A stretch of DNA of 64,000 nucleotides, taken from Larkinella terrae. GTDB taxonomy: Bacteria; Bacteroidota; Bacteroidia; Cytophagales; Spirosomataceae. The translations under genes were made by a program, and so were the position numbers. This document shows positions 43,634 through 52,017 of the stretch, in pieces (position 1 is the first letter of the stretch; the number at the start of each line of letters is the position of its first letter). A model generated the notes under the pieces. It saw only the letters and a program-made list of their open reading frames with translations, made no database searches and was not told the origin of the DNA. The DNA is taken from contig NZ_WJXZ01000014.1 of assembly GCF_009668025.1 (NCBI RefSeq), positions 702,448-766,447 of the forward strand, in the 5' to 3' direction.

Positions 43634-43672
43634 AAAGGCGCGGGTTTGCTGACCTGCGCCTTTCTGTTTTTA
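43634..43672 (+). terminator. Rho-independent terminator after the T9SS beta-helix protein
   Basis: AAAGGCGC (43634-43641) pairs with GCGCCTTT (43656-43663), with an inner GGT/ACC pairing, followed by CTGTTTTT. It lies 21 bases after the stop codon. Confidence 0.85.
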
Positions 43673-43817
43673 AACACCAGGCGGTGAACGTCGGATGATT
43701 CTTCGTGTTTTAATTCGCCGACCGAATGGAATGCTTTCACCAACTCCTCAATCAATCATTCGATTTTAGTAGTACATTCGCTGGCCCAATCGGCGCGCGG
43801 ACCTTCCCGAACAACAT

Positions 43818-44504
43818 ATGTTAGATCAATACAAACAGCAACGCCCTTATCTGGTGGCGCTGGATTCCATTATTTTCGGCTTCGATGGCGAAAGCCTGAA
43901 GATATTACTGGTGAAACGGGGTGTGGAAGAAAAAACCTGGTCGCTGATGGGCGGCTGGTTGCAACCCGATGAAAGTCTGGGCCAGGCCGCAAGCCGGATT
44001 TTATTTGAACTAACGGGGCTGACCAACGTGTATCTGGAACAATTGCACGCCTTTGGCGAACCCAACCGGGACCCCATCGTCCGGACGGTTTCCGTCGCCT
44101 ACTTTTCACTGGTCAAAATTGCGGATTACGATTCGAAGATTTCGGGGGATTTTCAGGCGCACTGGTTTTCGATCTATGATCTTCCCCCGCTGCTTTTCGA
44201 CCACGGCGATATGGTCGATCTGGCCATCAAACGGTTGCGCTACAAAGCTGCCCAGCACCCGATCGGTTTTGAACTTCTGAATGAAAAGTTTACGATTCCG
44301 CAGCTCAAAAAACTTTACGACGCCATCTATAATACCGAATTCGATAAACGAAACTTCAGCCGCAAAATTCTCTCCACCAATCTGCTGATCAAACTGCCGG
44401 AAAAACAGAAAGGTTTTTCCCGGCGCGGAGCCTTCTTTTATACCGTCGATACGGAAAAATACCACCACGTGGCCGACTCCTTTCTGAACTTTATTCCCAG
44501 TTAA
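43818..44504 (+). CDS. Nudix-fold transcriptional regulator (NrtR/AraR-type), probable pentose regulator
   Basis: Residues about 10-140 form a Nudix domain and about 150-228 a winged-helix DNA-binding domain (FELLNEKFTIPQLKKLYDAIYNTEFDKRNFSRKIL), the architecture of NrtR-type regulators. The Nudix box begins normally (GGWLQPDES, residues 45-53), but the REUXEE core reads RILFEL, so two of three metal-binding glutamates are replaced by I61 and L65. Hydrolysis is therefore unlikely and ligand sensing likely. In Bacteroides the homologous AraR is a Nudix-fold regulator of arabinose use. The adjacent xylose isomerase gene suggests control of xylose or arabinose metabolism. It is preceded by a 205-bp region after a strong terminator, so it has its own promoter. 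Confidence 0.92.
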   Translation: MLDQYKQQRPYLVALDSIIFGFDGESLKILLVKRGVEEKTWSLMGGWLQPDESLGQAASRILFELTGLTNVYLEQLHAFGEPNRDPIVRTVSVAYFSLVKIADYDSKISGDFQAHWFSIYDLPPLLFDHGDMVDLAIKRLRYKAAQHPIGFELLNEKFTIPQLKKLYDAIYNTEFDKRNFSRKILSTNLLIKLPEKQKGFSRRGAFFYTVDTEKYHHVADSFLNFIPS

Positions 44505-44584
44505 GTGCCAGTTTTCAGTTTAGGTAGCGCAGTATAATCCTATTGTTTTTCAGGAAAAGCAAAATTTCGCGAAAAGAATTTTAG

Positions 44585-44650
44585 TTGTCGTATTGACAAT
44601 TAAAAAATTGGTGTCAACTTTACAATTATTTACAAGTGTCAGTATGACAC
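44585..44650. promoter_or_regulatory. Operator-like TGTCA repeats upstream of xylose isomerase
   Basis: A perfect palindrome GTGTCA-GTA-TGACAC occupies 44636-44650. Just upstream lie TTGTC-GTATT-GACAA (44585-44599) and GTGTCAAC near 44611. The cluster sits 75-140 bases before the xylA start and after the Nudix regulator gene, the likely binding protein. The surrounding sequence is much more AT-rich than the coding DNA. Confidence 0.55.
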
Positions 44651-44723
44651 AATTGGTTGGGGTCAGCTAAAATACCGCCCTTGACGCTACTGAATTTATT
44701 GTTACCAAACCAGTCTATAACCC

Positions 44724-46055
44724 ATGACAACTGCCGCACTGGGAGAAAAAAAGTATTTTAAGGGAATTGAGTCCATCGCCTACGAAGGCCCTACTTCAAA
44801 AAATCCGCTGGCGTTCAAATGGTACGACCCCAACCGGATTGTCGGTGGAAAAACATTGCAGGAGCAACTCCGGTTTGCCGTTAGCTACTGGCACACCTTT
44901 ACCGGAGCGGGTGGTGATCCGTTTGGCCCCGGAACCCGCGATTTTGCCTGGGACCAACACCCGGATGCGGTCGTTCGGGCGCAGATGCGGATGGATGCGG
45001 CTTTTGAATTTATCACCAAACTGGGCGTTCCGTATTACTGCTTCCACGATATCGATCTGGTCGATGAAGCGCCTACGGTTCTGGAGTACGAAAAACGCCT
45101 GCAGACCATCGTGGAGTATGCCCGGCAGAAACAGAACGAAACCGGGGTGAAACTGCTGTGGGGCACGGCGAACGTTTTCTCCAACCCGCGCTACATGAAC
45201 GGAGCGGCTACCAATCCGGATTTTTCCGTGCTGGCCTACGCCGGAACTCAGGTGAAAAACGCGATTGATGCCACCATTGCCCTCCAGGGAGAGAACTATG
45301 TCTTCTGGGGCGGTCGCGAAGGCTATATGTCGTTGTTGAACACCAACATGAAACGGGAGATCGAGAACCTGGCGCAGTTCCTGACCATCGCCCGGGATTA
45401 CGCCCGCAAACAGGGTTTTCAGGGTACGTTCTTCATTGAGCCCAAACCGATGGAACCCACGAAGCACCAGTACGATTACGATGCGGCCACGGTAATTGGT
45501 TTCCTGCGTCAATACGGGCTGGATAAGGACTTTAAACTGAACATCGAAGTTAACCACGCGACCCTGGCCGGGCATACCTTCGATCACGAATTGCAGGTGG
45601 CGGCCGATGCCGGCATGCTGGGCAGCATCGACGCCAACCGGGGCGATTACCAGAACGGCTGGGATACCGACCAGTTCCCGATCAACCTCTACGAATTGAC
45701 GGAAGCGGCTCTGGTGATTCAGCAGGCCGGTGGCATCAAACCGGGCGGCATCAACTTCGACGCGAAAGTCCGTCGGACATCGATTGATCTGGAAGATCTC
45801 TTCATTGCGCACGTCAGCGGGATGGATGCTTTTGCGCGGGCCTTCCTCGTGGCCGATACCATTCTGCGCGATTCCGACTATCTCAAATTCCGGGCCGAGC
45901 GGTATGCTTCGTTTGACGAGGGTGACGGAAAAGCTTTTCGGGAAGGGAAACTGACCCTGGAAGATTTGCGCAATTATTCCATCAAAAATGGCGAACCGCA
46001 ACGGCGGAGCGGCAGACAGGAATGGCTGGAAAGCCTGATCAATCAGTATATCTGA
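44724..46055 (+). CDS. xylA: Xylose isomerase
   Basis: A 443-residue class II xylose isomerase. Signatures include [19 protein letters not shown], the catalytic-histidine region [32 protein letters not shown] and the metal ligands in [17 protein letters not shown] and [15 protein letters not shown], then [20 protein letters not shown]. It converts D-xylose to D-xylulose in the cytoplasm using two divalent metals. Length and all motifs are intact. Xylulokinase is not adjacent, which is unusual. Regulation by the upstream Nudix-fold protein is inferred from adjacency and from the palindrome in its leader. Confidence 0.98.
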   Translation: MTTAALGEKKYFKGIESIAYEGPTSKNPLAFKWYDPNRIVGGKTLQEQLRFAVSYWHTFTGAGGDPFGPGTRDFAWDQHPDAVVRAQMRMDAAFEFITKLGVPYYCFHDIDLVDEAPTVLEYEKRLQTIVEYARQKQNETGVKLLWGTANVFSNPRYMNGAATNPDFSVLAYAGTQVKNAIDATIALQGENYVFWGGREGYMSLLNTNMKREIENLAQFLTIARDYARKQGFQGTFFIEPKPMEPTKHQYDYDAATVIGFLRQYGLDKDFKLNIEVNHATLAGHTFDHELQVAADAGMLGSIDANRGDYQNGWDTDQFPINLYELTEAALVIQQAGGIKPGGINFDAKVRRTSIDLEDLFIAHVSGMDAFARAFLVADTILRDSDYLKFRAERYASFDEGDGKAFREGKLTLEDLRNYSIKNGEPQRRSGRQEWLESLINQYI

Positions 46056-46072
46056 TCGAGCCGATTGATACC

Positions 46073-46112
46073 GATTTCCCTTCTGGCCGGAGTTCTGGTC
46101 AGAAGGGAAATC
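46073..46112. terminator. Hairpin between convergent xylA and LytTR regulator genes
   Basis: GATTTCCCTTCTG (46073-46085) pairs exactly with CAGAAGGGAAATC (46100-46112) around a 14-nt loop. It lies 17 bases after the xylA stop. The T tract is absent on the + side, so it may act as an mRNA 3' stabiliser or a weak terminator. Confidence 0.55.
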
Positions 46113-46196
46113 TCAAAAAAGAATGTTCCCGAGCCGGTTTGCCGGTCCAGGAATTTACTTTCGAAACCAGCCCGGAAACGTTCCTGCGTTAAACTC

Positions 46197-46976
46197 CTAC
46201 GTCACCCGCGTGTAAAACGCCTTCAGGTTGTCCCGGTAACTCCGGCTCCATTTCAACTGCTGCCCCGTGGTCAGTCGGACGATGTATTCGCCGTTGAAGT
46301 GGGTTTCAATTTCGGCCACGTAATCCAGATTGACGATGTGCGAACGGTGAATCCGGACAAACGTTGCCGGATCTAGACGTGCCTCCAGGTGGGTCAGGCT
46401 GTCGTAAATCAAATACGGTTTCTGGCTGGTGTGCAGGGTGATGTAATTGCCGTCGGCGTCCAGATACCGGATGTCGTCGGTGTTAACCAGACTCATTCGA
46501 CCGGTTTCTTTCACCAGAATCCGGCGCAGATAAGCTCCCTCCGGCTGAGCGGTTTCATCGCGCAGCAGTTGCCCCAGCAGCGCATCGACCTGCGGCTGAG
46601 TTCGCTGTTGGGCCAGCCGCTCCTGCGCCCGGTTCAGCGCCTGATAAAAACGAACCTCGTTGAACGGTTTCAGGAGATAATCAATCGCGTTTACTTCGAA
46701 AGCCCGAAGTGCGTACTGATCGTAGGCCGTCGTGAAGACGACCATCGGCTGGTGGTACGACCAGATTTCCTTCATCACCTCAAAACCGTCCAGCTCGGGC
46801 ATCTGGATATCCAGAAAAATCAGGTCAGGTTTGTGCTGCAAAATCTTCAGAACCGCTTCGGTGCCGTTGGCGGCTTCGTCCACAATCGCAAGGCTTGGCA
46901 CGGTTTGCAGCAGGGTGCGAATGGCCTGCCGGGCCAGAATTTCGTCGTCAATGATGAGCGAGCGGTAAGGATTCAT
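46197..46976 (-). CDS. LytTR-family response regulator
   Basis: The receiver domain begins MNPYRSLIIDDEILARQAIRTLL, with the phosphoacceptor in LIFLDIQMPELDGFEV, the conserved VVFTTAYDQYA and K in YLLKPFNEV. The C-terminal LytTR domain (YLRRILVKETGRMSLVNTDDIRYLDADGNYITL, FVRIHRSHIVNLDYVAEIE) is complete. Its start codon lies inside the sensor kinase gene (29-base overlap), so the pair is translationally linked. A 21-bp-spaced direct repeat upstream of the divergent lipoprotein operon is a possible target. Confidence 0.95.
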   Translation of the reverse strand: MNPYRSLIIDDEILARQAIRTLLQTVPSLAIVDEAANGTEAVLKILQHKPDLIFLDIQMPELDGFEVMKEIWSYHQPMVVFTTAYDQYALRAFEVNAIDYLLKPFNEVRFYQALNRAQERLAQQRTQPQVDALLGQLLRDETAQPEGAYLRRILVKETGRMSLVNTDDIRYLDADGNYITLHTSQKPYLIYDSLTHLEARLDPATFVRIHRSHIVNLDYVAEIETHFNGEYIVRLTTGQQLKWSRSYRDNLKAFYTRVT

Positions 46977-48147
46977 CGTATTCAGTTGTTAGCGAAAATA
47001 AACAGGGAAGGGTGAGCGCAACGGTGGTGCCGTTGCCCGGTGGCTGCACAAACGTCAGGCGGGCCTGATCGCCGTAAGCCTGCTGAAGCCGGGAGCGGGT
47101 GTTGCTGAGTCCCAGTCCGTTACCAGCGGTTTTTCGTTTCCGGGGCTGATTGCCGACCCCGTTGTCGAACACTTCGAGCAGCAGGCAGTCATCGACCCGC
47201 CGGGCCGCCACCCGAATCCGGGCGCAGCCGGTCAGATCGGCAATTCCGTGGGTAATGGCATTTTCGACCAGCGGTTGCAGAATCAGTTGGGGCACCAGAC
47301 TTTCTTCGGCGCCGGGGTCGATGTCGTATTCGATCTGCAACCGATCCTGAAACCGGATTTGCTGAATGGTCAGGTACTGCTGCGTCAGTTTTAATTCCTC
47401 CCGAAGCGTCAGAAAATTATCGTCCTGATGGGCCAGCACGCCCCGCAGTAAATCGCTCAGCGCGGTTACCATGTCGATGGCCTTGCGGTTGTCGTGTTGC
47501 AGCATCAGGCTCACGATCGCGTGGTGCGTGTTGAACAGAAAATGCGGATTGAGCTGCATTTTCAGCGCCTGAAGCTGGGCGTCGGTGAGTTGGGCCTTTA
47601 ACTGCGAATTGGTCAGCTCGGTCGCCAGGTGTTGCTTTTCGAGCTGCTGGTAGCGGTTGTCGAATAAAAAAATGTTGTACAAAACCAGCACCAGCAGGTA
47701 CAAGGAGGTTCCCCAACTGTATTCGCCGACAAACCATTTCAAAATGTTGTCCCAGGGCAATTCCTTCCCGGTTTCCCACCTGTAGAGTGGCCAGATCATC
47801 AGGTATTCGATGGAGCGCACAGTGAATGTCAAAACAGTAAAGGCCAGTAAATGAATGAGCAGGGTTCGGGCAAAGAGCGGTTTGGTTTGCTGCCGGTTCA
47901 GGGGAAAAGACTGAGCCATATACAGCAGCAAGGGCGTGCAGAGCATCCACAAAACCCAGTGGAGGACCCATTGTGCCCAGCCGGAAAACAGCATTTGGTA
48001 GGGGCTGACCCAACTGTTGAGACTGAATTCGATGAGGGTAATACCCGCCTGAAAACTCCAGAACAGAATAATGTATTTCCAGATTCGATGGGACGAACAG
48101 GGCAAACCTGGCGCCTTCTCAATGAAAGGGTGGAGTAATTTCTTCAT
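46948..48147 (-). CDS. LytS-type sensor histidine kinase
   Basis: Four hydrophobic helices in about the first 165 residues (e.g. YIILFWSFQAGITLIEFSL, LLIHLLAFTVLTFTVRSI) form a membrane domain with almost no periplasmic loop. A short coiled coil (LEKQHLATELTNSQLKAQLTDAQLQALKMQ) leads to the His_kinase motif LNPHFLFNTHHAIVSLML, with the phosphoacceptor histidine, and an ATPase domain (LVENAITHGIADL; FDNGVGN; GNGLGLSNTRSRL). The ATG at 48147 is preferred to a TTG two codons earlier. It pairs with the overlapping response regulator. With no large sensor domain, it probably reads a membrane or intramembrane cue. Confidence 0.93.
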   Translation of the reverse strand: MKKLLHPFIEKAPGLPCSSHRIWKYIILFWSFQAGITLIEFSLNSWVSPYQMLFSGWAQWVLHWVLWMLCTPLLLYMAQSFPLNRQQTKPLFARTLLIHLLAFTVLTFTVRSIEYLMIWPLYRWETGKELPWDNILKWFVGEYSWGTSLYLLVLVLYNIFLFDNRYQQLEKQHLATELTNSQLKAQLTDAQLQALKMQLNPHFLFNTHHAIVSLMLQHDNRKAIDMVTALSDLLRGVLAHQDDNFLTLREELKLTQQYLTIQQIRFQDRLQIEYDIDPGAEESLVPQLILQPLVENAITHGIADLTGCARIRVAARRVDDCLLLEVFDNGVGNQPRKRKTAGNGLGLSNTRSRLQQAYGDQARLTFVQPPGNGTTVALTLPCLFSLTTEYDESLPLAHH

Positions 48148-48359
48148 GTGCAAAACGTCCTTTTGGGCTTTCCTAAAAGTACGGTACCGCCCGTCAAATC
48201 CCCCAGGTGTTTTCTTTGAACCGGCCCAAAATCAGGGTGAAACGCGGTATTGTCCATTTGGTTTTGCGGAGCCGGGCGGTTTTCCAAAACGGGGGAGCGC
48301 TTCTGAATCCGTTGCATTTTTCAAACCGGATTGCGGGCGGGTTAAATAATGCCGGTGTC

Positions 48360-48388
48360 GGTTCGCATAAAGGCGATTTGGGTTCGCA
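48360..48388 (+). promoter_or_regulatory. Direct repeat with 21-bp phasing, candidate LytTR binding site
   Basis: GGTTCGCA occurs at 48360-48367 and again at 48381-48388, so the copies are on the same face of the helix. LytTR regulators recognise 9-bp direct repeats separated by about 12 bases. The site lies 42-70 bases before the lipoprotein gene and downstream-divergent from the LytS/LytTR genes. Confidence 0.45.
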
Positions 48389-48429
48389 GATGTCTACGGT
48401 AGTTTTAAAACCGTAAACAACAACGACTC

Positions 48430-49173
48430 ATGATGGCGAATCGATTTTTTCTCCACCTGGCGCTGGTCGGGGCGCTGCTCAGCGGTTGCGGAAAAACTGC
48501 GGACGACGTGCTGGGGCCAAAGCAGGGCTATGTCAGCGGAACGGTAGTCGATACGAAAGGCCAGCCCATTGCGGGCGCGCTGGTTTTTATCGACGAAACC
48601 GGGCCGTATATGTCCGGAGCTTCGACGCATACCGACGCGAAAGGCCATTTCCGGATCAAACTGGAGAACCGCGTTTACCGTGTCTACGCGACTTTCGAAA
48701 GGAAATACGGCGGCAGGACCTACGAAATCCGCCTGAAGCCAAGCAATTCGGATAGCTTTACGGCGGTCGACAGCCCGGTTATCGATTTCCAGTGGGTTTT
48801 ATCGGGGAAGAAACCGGAACCGCTGGTGGGTTATTTCGGCGGTTACGTTGGGCTCTATCAGGGCGATACGAATATTCCGAAAAACGAGGTCGAATTTACG
48901 TTTACGCCCACGGATCTCATCGACGGCAGCGTCGGCAATCCACTGAAAATCAAGGCTAACCTGGTTAGCACGCAATACCTGGAAGACATTCCCCTGGGAA
49001 AATACAATATTCGGGCGGTTCATAAACCGGCGGCTGGCGGAGCGGTTCGCACCATTCTGCTTCGGAACAGGACAACCAGACAAACCAGTGAAAACACCGG
49101 CTTCGTCAATCTGGAGTTTGAGCCGGAATCCGCCGGATTTTACCGGGGTAACATCGAATACTATGAACCGTAA
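48430..49173 (+). CDS. Lipoprotein with carboxypeptidase-regulatory-like domain, paralogue A
   Basis: A lipoprotein signal (LALVGALLSGCGKTADD) is followed by a carboxypeptidase-regulatory-like beta-sandwich of about residues 35-125 (GYVSGTVVDTKGQPIAGALVFIDETG, DAKGHFRIKLENRVYRVYATF). A second beta-rich region contains EVEFTFTPTDLIDGSVGNPLKI and DIPLGKYNIRAVHKPA. The same order and several motifs recur in the protein at 49818, so the two are paralogues that flank a cupin gene. The domain usually binds or displays rather than catalyses. It is the first gene of a three-gene operon; function is unknown. Confidence 0.82.
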   Translation: MMANRFFLHLALVGALLSGCGKTADDVLGPKQGYVSGTVVDTKGQPIAGALVFIDETGPYMSGASTHTDAKGHFRIKLENRVYRVYATFERKYGGRTYEIRLKPSNSDSFTAVDSPVIDFQWVLSGKKPEPLVGYFGGYVGLYQGDTNIPKNEVEFTFTPTDLIDGSVGNPLKIKANLVSTQYLEDIPLGKYNIRAVHKPAAGGAVRTILLRNRTTRQTSENTGFVNLEFEPESAGFYRGNIEYYEP

Positions 49174-49186
49174 GTAAACAACAACG

Positions 49187-49738
49187 ATGGCGTACGCGAA
49201 CAAGGTGATTTCGAACACCAAGACCGGGCAGGAGATCCGGTTTATTCAAACCAAAAACGATACCGATGGTGAACTACTTGAGATGGAAGCTGCGTTCCGC
49301 GCTCATTCATCGGAACCCGTGGCCCACTACCACCCGCACCAGACCGAGGATTTTCAGGTTCTTTCCGGAAAACTTACGGTTCGGATGAACGGTAAAGTGC
49401 GCCTGTTCCGGGCGGGCGACCGGTTTCACATTCCGAAAAATACCGTACACGCCATGTGGAATCCAACGGATCAGAAAACTGTGGTCAACTGGCGGGTCAC
49501 CCCGGCGCTGGACACCGAATACTTTCTGGAAACGACCACCGGGCTGGCCAACGACGGCAAGACCAACGCGAGCGGCATTCCGTCGGTTTTGCAGCTTTCG
49601 CTCCTGATCAATCGGTTTTCGCGGGTGTTCCGGCTGACGAAACCGGGGCCGGTGGTTCAGAAAGTGGTGTTTTCGCTACTGACTCCGGTGGCCTGTGTGC
49701 TCGGTTATAAAGCTACGTACGCTAAATACCTCGACTAA
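49187..49738 (+). CDS. Cupin-domain protein
   Basis: A single cupin of about residues 15-105 shows both cupin motifs: HYHPHQTEDFQVLSG (histidines and glutamate for metal binding) and FHIPKNTVHAMWNP. The C-terminal 70 residues are helical with a hydrophobic stretch (VVQKVVFSLLTPVACVLGY), which may lie on or in the membrane. There is no signal peptide. It starts 14 bases after paralogue A and is followed by paralogue B, indicating one transcript. Enzyme or sensor activity cannot be told from sequence; a sugar- or oxyanion-binding role is possible. Confidence 0.85.
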   Translation: MAYANKVISNTKTGQEIRFIQTKNDTDGELLEMEAAFRAHSSEPVAHYHPHQTEDFQVLSGKLTVRMNGKVRLFRAGDRFHIPKNTVHAMWNPTDQKTVVNWRVTPALDTEYFLETTTGLANDGKTNASGIPSVLQLSLLINRFSRVFRLTKPGPVVQKVVFSLLTPVACVLGYKATYAKYLD

Positions 49739-49817
49739 TTCTTAACCTATACGATGTCGGGCTGGCGACTTTTGCTGGCCCGACACATCCTCCACACTCC
49801 TCCAGCAAAGAATTCCA

Positions 49818-50600
49818 ATGAAGATTCTGTTTCTAAAAACGCTTCTCAATCTCGTTCGGACGGCGGCTTTTGTCGGATTGCTGCTGAATGCAGGTTGTTC
49901 CAAATCCGGTGATGACCCCGCAGCGGGTGGCTCGGCGACCGCCGGTTTTCTGGTGGGCCAGGTAACGGATCCGCAGGGAAAACCGCTGCCGGGCGCGACA
50001 ATTCTGGCTGATAATCTATTCCTCTACAACAGCCATCTGGAAACCAGCAGCGATGCGAAAGGGAATTATCGCGTGAAGACGCCAACCGGAAGTTATCGGG
50101 CGATTGCCCAGATTAGAAAGTCGTACAATGGGAAAAATTACACGCTTGACCTGAAGCCGGACAATACGGCGGCTTTTGCCGGTGACGAGGGGGCGGTTCG
50201 TAATTTTCAATGGCAGCTCACGGGCGAAGACCCCGAGCAATCGGGTCGGCATTACGGGGGTGAAGTGACGCTCGATAAGGACATTCTGAGCGAGATAGAC
50301 GACGTTGAGAACATTGAGTTTACGTTTACACCGGTCGGGCCGCTCATCGACGGCACGGCGGGGAAAACGCTGAAAATCAGGTCCGGCGAACCCCATTCCA
50401 ATTCGTACGGCCGTATTCCTGACGTGCCGATTGGTCGTTATAAGATTACCGCCGTGCATCGACCAACGGGGAAACTGGTTCAGGTGAAAAATAAAAATGG
50501 CGCCTACGCGGCCGATGGGTCTGTAACGCTGGACTTTTACGGAGAAAATTCACCCTGGGCCTGTTCCAATTGCCTGGTTATCGAGTACAAAGAGCGTTAA
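49818..50600 (+). CDS. Lipoprotein with carboxypeptidase-regulatory-like domain, paralogue B
   Basis: The lipobox is LLNAGCSKSGDD. The domain order copies paralogue A: VGQVTDPQGKPLPGATILAD, DAKGNYRVKTPTGSYRAIAQI, then a segment with FQWQLTGEDPEQ, IEFTFTPVGPLIDGTAGKTLKI and DVPIGRYKITAVHRPTGK. The tail ends in a pair of cysteines (WACSNCLV) absent from paralogue A. It is the last gene before a strong terminator at 50641. Likely an outer-membrane-associated structural or binding protein; no enzymatic motif is visible. Confidence 0.82.
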   Translation: MKILFLKTLLNLVRTAAFVGLLLNAGCSKSGDDPAAGGSATAGFLVGQVTDPQGKPLPGATILADNLFLYNSHLETSSDAKGNYRVKTPTGSYRAIAQIRKSYNGKNYTLDLKPDNTAAFAGDEGAVRNFQWQLTGEDPEQSGRHYGGEVTLDKDILSEIDDVENIEFTFTPVGPLIDGTAGKTLKIRSGEPHSNSYGRIPDVPIGRYKITAVHRPTGKLVQVKNKNGAYAADGSVTLDFYGENSPWACSNCLVIEYKER

Positions 50601-50640
50601 ATCAGTACCTTACACTTCATCAATTTTTTCTGAAAAGTTC

Positions 50641-50693
50641 ACCGGTCGTTGATCATAAACCCTAGCAGGTTTGGGATCGGCGACCGGTTTTTT
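50641..50693 (+). terminator. Strong rho-independent terminator after lipoprotein-cupin-lipoprotein operon
   Basis: ACCGGTCG (50641-50648) pairs with CGACCGGT (50681-50688). An inner pair GATC/GATC and AAACC/GGTTT extends the stem, and six T follow. It starts 40 bases after the stop of paralogue B. Confidence 0.9.
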
Positions 50694-50819
50694 GTGATGG
50701 AAGAAATCCATCGCCGGATTGTAGTCGATTTCGGAGTAAATACCGTCCAAAGCTGACTTTCCCTACTGGTGGTTGCCGCAACGCGCACAGTTGTTCCAGG
50801 ATTCGGTTTGTATTGGAAA

Positions 50820-51899
50820 ATGAAGTCTCTCATTATCATCGGTTTATTGTTTACAAGTGTTCTGCAAATCATTGCCCAGCCCAACCGCCCGGCCATTCAG
50901 GTGCCGGACGACCGGATGCGGGCGGTTTTCGAAGAAGTCAAAACGCCCTATAAATACGGCATTGTTCTGGCCCAGCCCGACGCCGGTCGGATGGTGGACA
51001 GCCCCACCGTTTTCCGAAAAGGGACGAATTGGTACATGACCTACATCATTTTTGACGGAAAGGGGTACGAAACCTGGTTGGCTAAAAGCGACAATCTCCT
51101 GAACTGGACGACGCTCGGAAAGCTGATGTCATTTACCGATAAAGACTGGGATGCCACGCAGAAAGCCGGATATGTCGCCCTGATCGATACGGAATGGGGC
51201 GGTTCCTACGAACCCGAAAAATACCGCAACCGGTATTGGCTGTCGTACCTGGGCGGGTCCGAAAAAGGCTACGAAGCGGGCCGGTTGGGCGTTGGTACCG
51301 CGAAAACCGGCGATTTGACGAAACCGGTTGAAGTGGAGCGGCTGCCGCAACCCGTGTTGTCGGCGGTCGACCAGGATGCGCGCTGGTACGACAATAAGAC
51401 CATTTATAAAAGTCTGGTAATTCGGGATAAGGCGCAGAAAACCGGCTACCCGTTCGTCATGTATTACAACGCCAAAGGCGTAAAACCGGACGCCAAAGGC
51501 AGCGGTTTTGAAAACATCGCCATGGCGGTTTCCAGCGACATGACGCACTGGAAACGCTTGGGACAGGAACCGTTGATTACCCGAAAAACCGGTATTTGCG
51601 GGGATGCGCAGATCACAAAAATGGGCGATTTGTACGTGATGTTCTACTTTGGCGCGTTCTGGAAACCCGGTGCTTTTGAGCGGTTTGCCTGTTCCTACGA
51701 CCTACTCAACTGGACCGACTGGACGGGCGACGACCTGATCGCTTCCTCCGAACCGTACGACAAGACCTACGCCCACAAGCCCTGGGTGATCAAATGGAAA
51801 GGCGTGGTTTATCATTTCTACAACGCCGTCGGCACCAACGGGCGCGTCATTGCCGTCGCCACTTCCAAAGATCTGGGGAAGAGTTCGTTAGGGCAATAA
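50820..51899 (+). CDS. Secreted five-bladed beta-propeller glycosidase, GH43/GH32-like
   Basis: The ATG at 50820 (MKSLIIIGLLFTSVLQIIAQ) gives a signal peptide; the longer open frame has none. The fold has five WxxxYxG-like blades: MVDSPTVFRKGTNWYMTYIIFDG, RNRYWLSYLGGSEKGYEAGRLG, YPFVMYYNAKG, GDAQITKMGDLYVMFYFGAFWK, HKPWVIKWKGVVYHFYNAVG. An aspartate in DSPTVF and later acidic residues occupy positions typical of clan GH-F/GH-J propellers. The encoded enzyme probably removes arabinose or a related sugar, since a GH127 gene follows 118 bases downstream. Exact family is uncertain (GH43, GH32 or a related unclassified clade). Confidence 0.78.
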   Translation: MKSLIIIGLLFTSVLQIIAQPNRPAIQVPDDRMRAVFEEVKTPYKYGIVLAQPDAGRMVDSPTVFRKGTNWYMTYIIFDGKGYETWLAKSDNLLNWTTLGKLMSFTDKDWDATQKAGYVALIDTEWGGSYEPEKYRNRYWLSYLGGSEKGYEAGRLGVGTAKTGDLTKPVEVERLPQPVLSAVDQDARWYDNKTIYKSLVIRDKAQKTGYPFVMYYNAKGVKPDAKGSGFENIAMAVSSDMTHWKRLGQEPLITRKTGICGDAQITKMGDLYVMFYFGAFWKPGAFERFACSYDLLNWTDWTGDDLIASSEPYDKTYAHKPWVIKWKGVVYHFYNAVGTNGRVIAVATSKDLGKSSLGQ

Positions 51900-52017
51900 A
51901 CCGGGGTTTAACGTGTATGGCTTTTAGTTTAACCAGCTGATTACGTTAAGCTTTATGGCTATAAATCATAAACTCAAAACGTATCAACCAGTACTTCCAT
52001 CGGCCTGTTTAAGCTCA

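Noticed and set aside
44796-46001. Open frame of about 400 codons antisense to xylA
   Set aside because: Mirror of a highly conserved enzyme gene; shadow frame with no own motifs.
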